Both the position numbers and the translations under genes were made by a program. The notes below the pieces were generated by a model. That model worked only from the letters and a program-made list of their open reading frames with translations. It was not told where the DNA came from and searched no databases. DNA of 64,000 nucleotides from Papaver somniferum (lineage: Eukaryota > Streptophyta > Magnoliopsida > Ranunculales > Papaveraceae), in the NCBI RefSeq assembly GCF_003573695.1, contig NC_039367.1:30218442-30282441 (forward strand), read 5' to 3'. Positions 58,701 through 64,000 of the stretch are shown piece by piece. Position 1 is the first letter of the stretch. Each line of letters starts with the position of its first letter.

Positions 58701-58953
58701 AATAGAACACTCAGAATTACACCGCTTGAGGCGAGAAGTATTTAGAATGAATATAGATTTGGGTTTTTTTGTAATGTGAAAGAGGCGAGATAATGAGGTT
58801 ATTTATAACAGAGATAATCTTGTCATAGGTGCTTAATTTATCATGCAAGGAGATATCTTCTATCCAAAAATAGGAAAAAGAGTTATGAGAGTGATGACTG
58901 TTGGGGTGATGTTGTTGCTGAACGACAGTTTTAAAATATGGAAGATTTGGGTA

Positions 58954-59238
58954 GCTAAAATTATGCCAGCAATTACTCACGCAAAAATGACACCTAGAAT
59001 TGCAGGAACGGATGTAACCGTTAGTTTGCTGTCGGGATATGAGACTTTCCCTATTCTAAAACCTTGAGGGATCAGCTATATGTTGAAGATTAAGCTTGCT
59101 AAAATAACGCCAATAATTAGTCACGCAAGAATAACGCCTAGAATTGCAAAAACGGCTGTAACCGTTTGTTAGCTTTTGGGATATGAGACTTTCCATATTC
59201 TGAAACTTTGAGAAATCAGCTGGATGTTGTTGATGGAA
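58954..59238 (-). repeat. Two tandem monomers in the LINE 5' region
   Basis: A ~144-base unit occurs twice: from 58954 (GCTAAAATTATGCCAGCAAT) and from 59098 (GCTAAAATAACGCCAATAAT). Both contain CACGCAA, CCTAGAATTGCA, GTAACCGTT and GGATATGAGACTTTCC. Copies differ by about one base in six. They lie upstream of ORF1, where other L1 lineages carry promoter monomers. Confidence 0.85.
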
Positions 59239-59730
59239 CTTGAATAACGATGAGAAGTTTTCAGCAAGATTATGGCCAAATTGATAAGAGACAACTTTAA
59301 GCAACCTATATGGAACCATCTTGGAGGAGATAGATAGCACAACTGCTGAGGAATGCACAACTGCTGGAGGATACACCACTTCTAGCATTGATTCGGAAAT
59401 GCATATTGCAAAAATACCGCCACTGGAATGAGCACAACTACTTATCTTACGACTGATTAGTAAAAATGGATGCTGATACCAAAGGATTAGTAATCCATAA
59501 GACAGAGAAAAAACAAAAGAGAATCAGTAAACAAGAAAAAATTAGAGAGAAAGATAAAGAGGTCTAAGATAAAGAATTAGTAGGGGTTGAATTATTCTAA
59601 TCCCAAATATAAAGTTAGTTTAATTTTGCTCAAAGATTAAGAAAACTAAAATAGCCAGTTTTTTCTAGGTTGTCCTCTGTTCTAGTTTTTGCTCAAATAA
59701 CTCTTTCCTATTTTTCAGACTTTTTTTCTG

Positions 59731-59743
59731 CAATGACATAGAT
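59731..59743 (+). repeat. 13-bp target-site duplication of the LINE (right)
   Basis: CAATGACATAGAT, exact copy of 52847-52859. It defines the 5' end of the LINE at 59730 and shows that this copy is not 5'-truncated within the resolution of the repeat. Confidence 0.9.
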
Positions 59744-60275
59744 ATGCACCTCAAAATTATGAATCAATATCAAAGTTCCTCTACGATATATAAATTCTCT
59801 ACAAAATACCTTGGTCCGTGACTAGTATTTCCAATAACACAGGCCTAAAATTTAAAACTATTGACCATTGTCAATATCTTATATAAATACATCAATATCA
59901 TGTAAATAAGCTTTATACTTTAAAGTGTAGGCTGGTATCTCTCCTCTTTTTTCCTGGAAGATTTGGCCCCAAGATCAAGTTAGTAGTCATTGTCAGGATA
60001 AGATGCATCGATCATCACGTGAGAAAATGTACTCTAGGTCACCTTTCAAGTATATGGTTAGGTTTTGGTCTTACGGGCCGCCAGCCTCCCGTTGGTTAGA
60101 TGTTGCATGCTTCACTTTACTTGGAGATACTTTGCAACATTTTTCTGGATGGCTAACACTTTCATCTAAACGAATCAGATCTCAATATGCAAATTAAAGG
60201 TTTCAACACTTTTAACTAGAAAACTATTTTTTTCCAGTTGATAATCTTCTGTTTGGAGCTCTCAACCTCTCTCTC

Positions 60276-63200
60276 ATGGCTTCCTCTTTCAACTCTAAAC
60301 ATGGTGAATCCATTGAGAACCTAGTTAACCAAATGAATTTATCTTTCAATATCCTTGAGGATCCCAAAGTTGTTTATAACTCTAATAATATCTTGTCTAA
60401 AAAATATATCAGCTGGAAATGGTGTTTCATTGGTAAACTTTGCAGAAAAATCTCTCATGATACCAGAAGCATATCTGTATCATCAACAACAACATGAGAA
60501 ATTAGGAGAGATGCTAAGGTTGATCTTTTGAAGAAAATAAGAAATTTCTACTCAGTAGCACTGAGAAGTATGGAAGACTACAAAATCCTCAGGCAAGGTG
60601 GAACTAGAGGCCTCTTTGGGAAGTTAATGGTTCTAAATGAAGTACCACCACGTGGTCCAGATTTCATTGACAAAACAAACTTCTACTCGGTTAAAATATG
60701 GATGCTCATCAAAAGAATCCCCAAATACATTATTCCAGACATCAAGAATCTTCGTCGTTCTGCTGGGGTTTATTAAGATGCTAAGAAACCATATGCTATA
60801 GATAATGATGAGAAGAACATCGAAGTTTTGTTAAATGTTGATGTTACCAGCAAGACCCTTGATCAACTACGACATTCAGGTTTATCAATCACTAACTATA
60901 TTTCTCTCGCTGGTTGGAGCTATATATGGTCTTTACGACCCTTAATTTCACAAAGTATGTAGAACCCTAGATCATCCTAGCCCTATTTGTGAAGAAAGAA
61001 TGAATCCTTTTGATATGAGTAACACACATCTATCCCTTATAGTACTTTTACAACAAATCCAAATATGAATATTCTTACCAAAGCTAAGAGGGGAGCTTAA
61101 TATGACAAGGGTGTTACAACAGAGTACGCCTTTAAACTCAGAAATGCTCAAACAAAAATCATGTTAGACAATAGCACACCATATTTAGATGGTCCAGATG
61201 ATCTTGTCATTTTCAAGGATGGTTTACAAGAAGTTGCTGAGGAAAATACTCAATCTCAAAAATCTAAAGTTATTTCTTGTCATAAGAGGCATATGAAGAT
61301 CCTTTATGGTTTGAAGAACAAGAAATTTACCCTTAAAAGGAAAGGTCTTAATATTAAAGGAGCTGCTAGACAAAAAGGTTCGGATAAAGGAATTACAATT
61401 GATGAAACTCCAATAGAAAATGTTTTTCCAAAAATTAATCTGATAATTCTAAATACTTATCCTAGAATCCCTTCTCTATCTAACATCCATGCTAGAATAT
61501 CCTTAGTTCAAGATTCTTAAATAAAATGAAGCTTGGGAAAGAAAAATGTTGTAATTCATAAGATACCATTGTGAATCTTCAAGGGCTGAAGCAACAGCTG
61601 ATACCAAGAGAAAGATCCAATCCAAAAAATCTCTCTCCACATAAGATACCATTGTTAATCTTCAAGGGCTAAAGAAACAGCTAAAACTAAGAGAAAGATC
61701 CAATCCAAAATATGTCTCTCCACTCCAAAATAAAGTCAAAAACTCTATCTTAACCAAAGATGATAGAAGCATCACGGAGATAGGTGTGGATCCAGATGTT
61801 GTACCAACATGACTACTAGCAACATCTTGGGAAGGTCTAATTTGCCCGATACCTGAGCTATCTTCTTTCCTAACTCTCTATTTTAATTTCTTGTCCCACT
61901 CTATGCATATTAATGGAGCTATTTTTTGTCATTCACATCTCCTTTAGATATTACCATCTTAAAGAAAATTTTAAAGTTTTGCTAAGTTGTAGTATAATAA
62001 TTTTTACATATCCTAGAGCATCCTATTTTTCGAAGTTTTGTACCACTATGGCATGGAACTTCCAAGGGATAGAACAAAATATAACTAGTATATACCTAAA
62101 TGACACGCTCAATAAATCTAGCCTAGACATTTTATTTTTATCTGAAACCAAGTAAAAGTCCAAAAAATCTCAGCTATTCTTGGCAGCATTGGTGCTACTA
62201 TCCAAGGTTGTGAAAACATAAAGCGAAGTGACTAATTTTTCATTTTGATGAATCAAATAGTATATCGAGACTTAAAGCGGAGTTTCATGGTCATTTATAA
62301 ATACCTTGGAAATTAAAATAAAATAAAATAGATGTTTTGTGAAATAATATACAACTCCCACAAAACTAATATAAAAACCCAGTATATATGGATTTATAAC
62401 AAAAAAACTAGCTTAGCTCACTGGTTTAGCAATGAACCTATGATTTATAGTTATCATGATCGATCCTTCCCACTTATTATATATTTTTCTTAACTTTAAC
62501 TTTCAAATTATCCCTTGAAACAAGGTTTCCGATAAAACACAAAAGACTGAGAAAGTTCGGAGCCACATTAACAGAAAAAATTCAATTTCTTTAATAGGTC
62601 AACCTTGTATAAAAAGTTCAAAAATCGCATCTAAAAAGGGAATCTTATATGAGTCTTCACAGATCCGATTTGTAACAGCTTTATGACTCGATTTGAAATA
62701 GATTGATATGACTCATACGAGTCGTGATCTACCAACTAATGAGTCGACTAGTATGAGTCTAATAACCTTGCTACCAACTACTGGTTTGTTTAACCCAAGG
62801 GAGCCATCAGTACTGCAGGAGGTCTTGCAATTGCCTTGAAAACCAACTTAAGTGTTACCATTATATATTGACTTATCCAAAAACTAGATAAGTGCTACTA
62901 TCCCTCTTGCTAATAGAAACCCCTAGTTGTTCACTGGATACTATGATGGCCCTTATACAACTAAAAGAAAAGATGAGTTCTTGGAAAATACTTGAAAATA
63001 CTAACTCATTGTGGGAGACCGAAATATAGCCATGTATTAACATGAAAATTTAGTAGGTTACCTATTGAATCTATTGACGCTGATAATTTTAATCGAGAAA
63101 TTTAATACCCGGATCTTAATGATCTGGATTATATAGAATGCCTTTTCACCTGGGCCAGTACAATGAAAATATGGAAATCTTCTCGCTGAACAAAGACTGG

Positions 63201-63535
63201 ATAAAGGTTTACCTCTGAAAGTTGGCTTGCCATCTTTCCCAATTCAACAACATATAATTTTCCTACTATTGGTTCCGACCAAAATCCAACTTTTGTGAAT
63301 ACCAATCCTAACTAGAATCCTGGAAAAATTCCATTCAAAATTTGTGGGTCTTGGTTAGACCACCTAGAATACAAGTATATTATCGATGAATGTTGGGAAA
63401 AGAGGCGTGTTCCTGCTTTTATTATTGCTATGAGACTTAAAGATGTAAATATCAGAGTCTAAGGTTTGGAACAAAGTTTTTTATGGTAACATCAAATCTA
63501 ATCTTGAACGTTGCCTAACAAAGATCGACTGGATT
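60276..63535 (+). pseudogene. Old L1-type LINE remnant (ORF1 and endonuclease)
   Basis: On the + strand, 60276-60497 (MASSFNSKHGESIENLVNQM) and 60528-60776 (KTNFYSVKIWMLIKRIPKYI) keep the DUF4283 pattern of LINE ORF1. 61161-61520 is a basic C-terminal part (KRKGLNIKGAARQKG). ORF2 begins near 62050 with MAWNFQGIEQN and ILFLSETK, the endonuclease start. After the insertion at 62203-62770 it continues as GAISTAGGLAIALKTN, GFTSESWLAIFPNS and TIGSDQNPTF (decayed SDHNP box). It ends around NLERCLTKIDWICN. No reverse transcriptase follows in the window. Many stops; it is older than the LINE at 52860-59730. Confidence 0.75.
62203..62770. mobile_element. MITE-like insertion in the LINE remnant
   Basis: 568 bp with short inverted ends CAAGGTT (62203-62209) and AACCTTG (62764-62770). 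It interrupts the endonuclease frame between TIQG and YWFV-like residues. Near its right end, GACTCAT/ATGAGTC-type words recur in both orientations (62640-62760), giving internal hairpins. A clean target duplication is not seen (CTATC/CTACC flank it, one mismatch). Confidence 0.5.
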
Positions 63536-64000
63536 TGTAATACCCTGTATTTTTAGCTACGATTTCGGGTTGGGTTATACCCGGATTAGTTAACCTGTGG
63601 CTTAGGTTGTTGTTCCTTAGCCTTAGCCTAGATGGGTGGATTGAACTAGAAATGCTACAAGTTAGGGTGGAAATTATAAAATAACCAATAATAAATAAAA
63701 TTAAGAGAAATTGAAAAGATAAATAAAATATTTAAGAAAAACAATAATTTTGATGTATTATTATTATTGAAATTATGAGTGATTTATAAAGGAATTAGAG
63801 AGAAAAAGAAAATAAAAAGTTTTAACCAAAGAAAAAGCTAGAGAGAAAAAGAAGGAGATGAAGCTAGGTTTTTAGAGAAGAATTCTATGGAACTTAAATG
63901 AGATTATATCTAATAAAAGGTAGAATGCTAAATATCCATTCTCTTTGTATTTCGTTATACTTGATTTTAGTTTAGTTAAATTTTATATCATTAGGTTTCT
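63536..64000. other. Non-coding end of window; possible LTR start
   Basis: The LINE remnant frame stops making sense at 63536, where TGTAATACCCTGTATTTTTAGC begins. This start is reminiscent of gypsy LTRs. The rest is AT- and purine-rich with no coding frame. Without the other end the call cannot be confirmed. Confidence 0.3.

Larger units (their letters stand above)
52860..59730 (-). mobile_element. Near full-length L1-type LINE
   Basis: 6.87 kb, flanked by a perfect 13-bp duplication. The - strand layout is: 5' region with tandem monomers (59730-58701), ORF1 (58700-57210), ORF2 (56961-52900) with endonuclease, reverse transcriptase, zinc-binding and RNase H domains, and a short poly(A) tail. 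The RNase H domain and the CCHC_4-type ORF1 are typical of plant L1 elements. Damage is light: one stop in ORF1, one stop and two or three frameshifts in ORF2. A young but inactive copy. Confidence 0.94.

Noticed and set aside
1..64000. tRNA, rRNA and organelle-derived genes
   Set aside because: No cloverleaf-like or rRNA-like segment was recognised on either strand by reading; a covariance-model search was not possible.

Overview
This is a plant nuclear genome window. Every recognisable gene is eukaryotic and plant-type: spliced genes with GT-AG introns, a PPR gene, a B3-domain exon, Athila-, copia-, Mutator- and L1-type transposons, and AT-rich intergenic DNA. It is probably a eudicot; I cannot name the species from the sequence alone. 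No tRNA, rRNA, CRISPR array or bacterial or organelle gene was seen.

Only one gene looks intact. It lies on the + strand at 18466-22797 (four exons, about 506 codons) and encodes a coiled-coil protein with a long basic tail. Three other host genes are broken: an RNase H-like gene on the - strand (24311-25087 and 44446-45056) split by a 19.35 kb insertion; a PPR gene on the - strand (47265-49301) full of stops and carrying a retrotransposon LTR; and a B3-domain exon (45425-45665) inside a large inverted duplication.

Layout. 1-5515: two diverged copies of a ~2 kb unit holding remnants of an unrecognised - strand gene, separated by ~1.5 kb that is probably a solo LTR. 5543-11624: a decayed Ty1/copia element (- strand). 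11630-13600: an orphan exon and a - strand reading frame interrupted by a Tourist-like MITE that carries a tandem array of perfect 21-bp palindromes. 13600-18465: non-coding DNA and L1 fragments. 18466-22797: the intact gene. 24311-45056: a three-level nest, in which an Athila (Ty3/gypsy) array of three LTRs and two internal regions (25445-38523, one shared target duplication ATGGG) sits in exon 1 of a Mutator-like element (25088-44437, 40-bp terminal inverted repeats, 8-bp target duplication), which itself sits in the RNase H-like exon. 45270-46720: inverted duplication. 47265-49301: PPR pseudogene. 52860-59730: a nearly full-length L1-type LINE (- strand) with a 13-bp target duplication. 60276-63535: an older L1 remnant (+ strand).

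The most unusual signal is inside the Mutator-like element. All of its right-hand non-coding space (38791-39248, 40091-40238, 40983-41420, 43324-43840) is filled with some 25 or more short imperfect hairpins. All are built from one stem, TACGGTTGGTAA paired with TTACCAACCGTA, in strictly alternating orientation, and they are absent from its exons. The element has a convergent two-gene plan resembling MuDR (an N-terminal FAR1/MULE-like domain on +, accessory genes on -), but I see no transposase catalytic domain.
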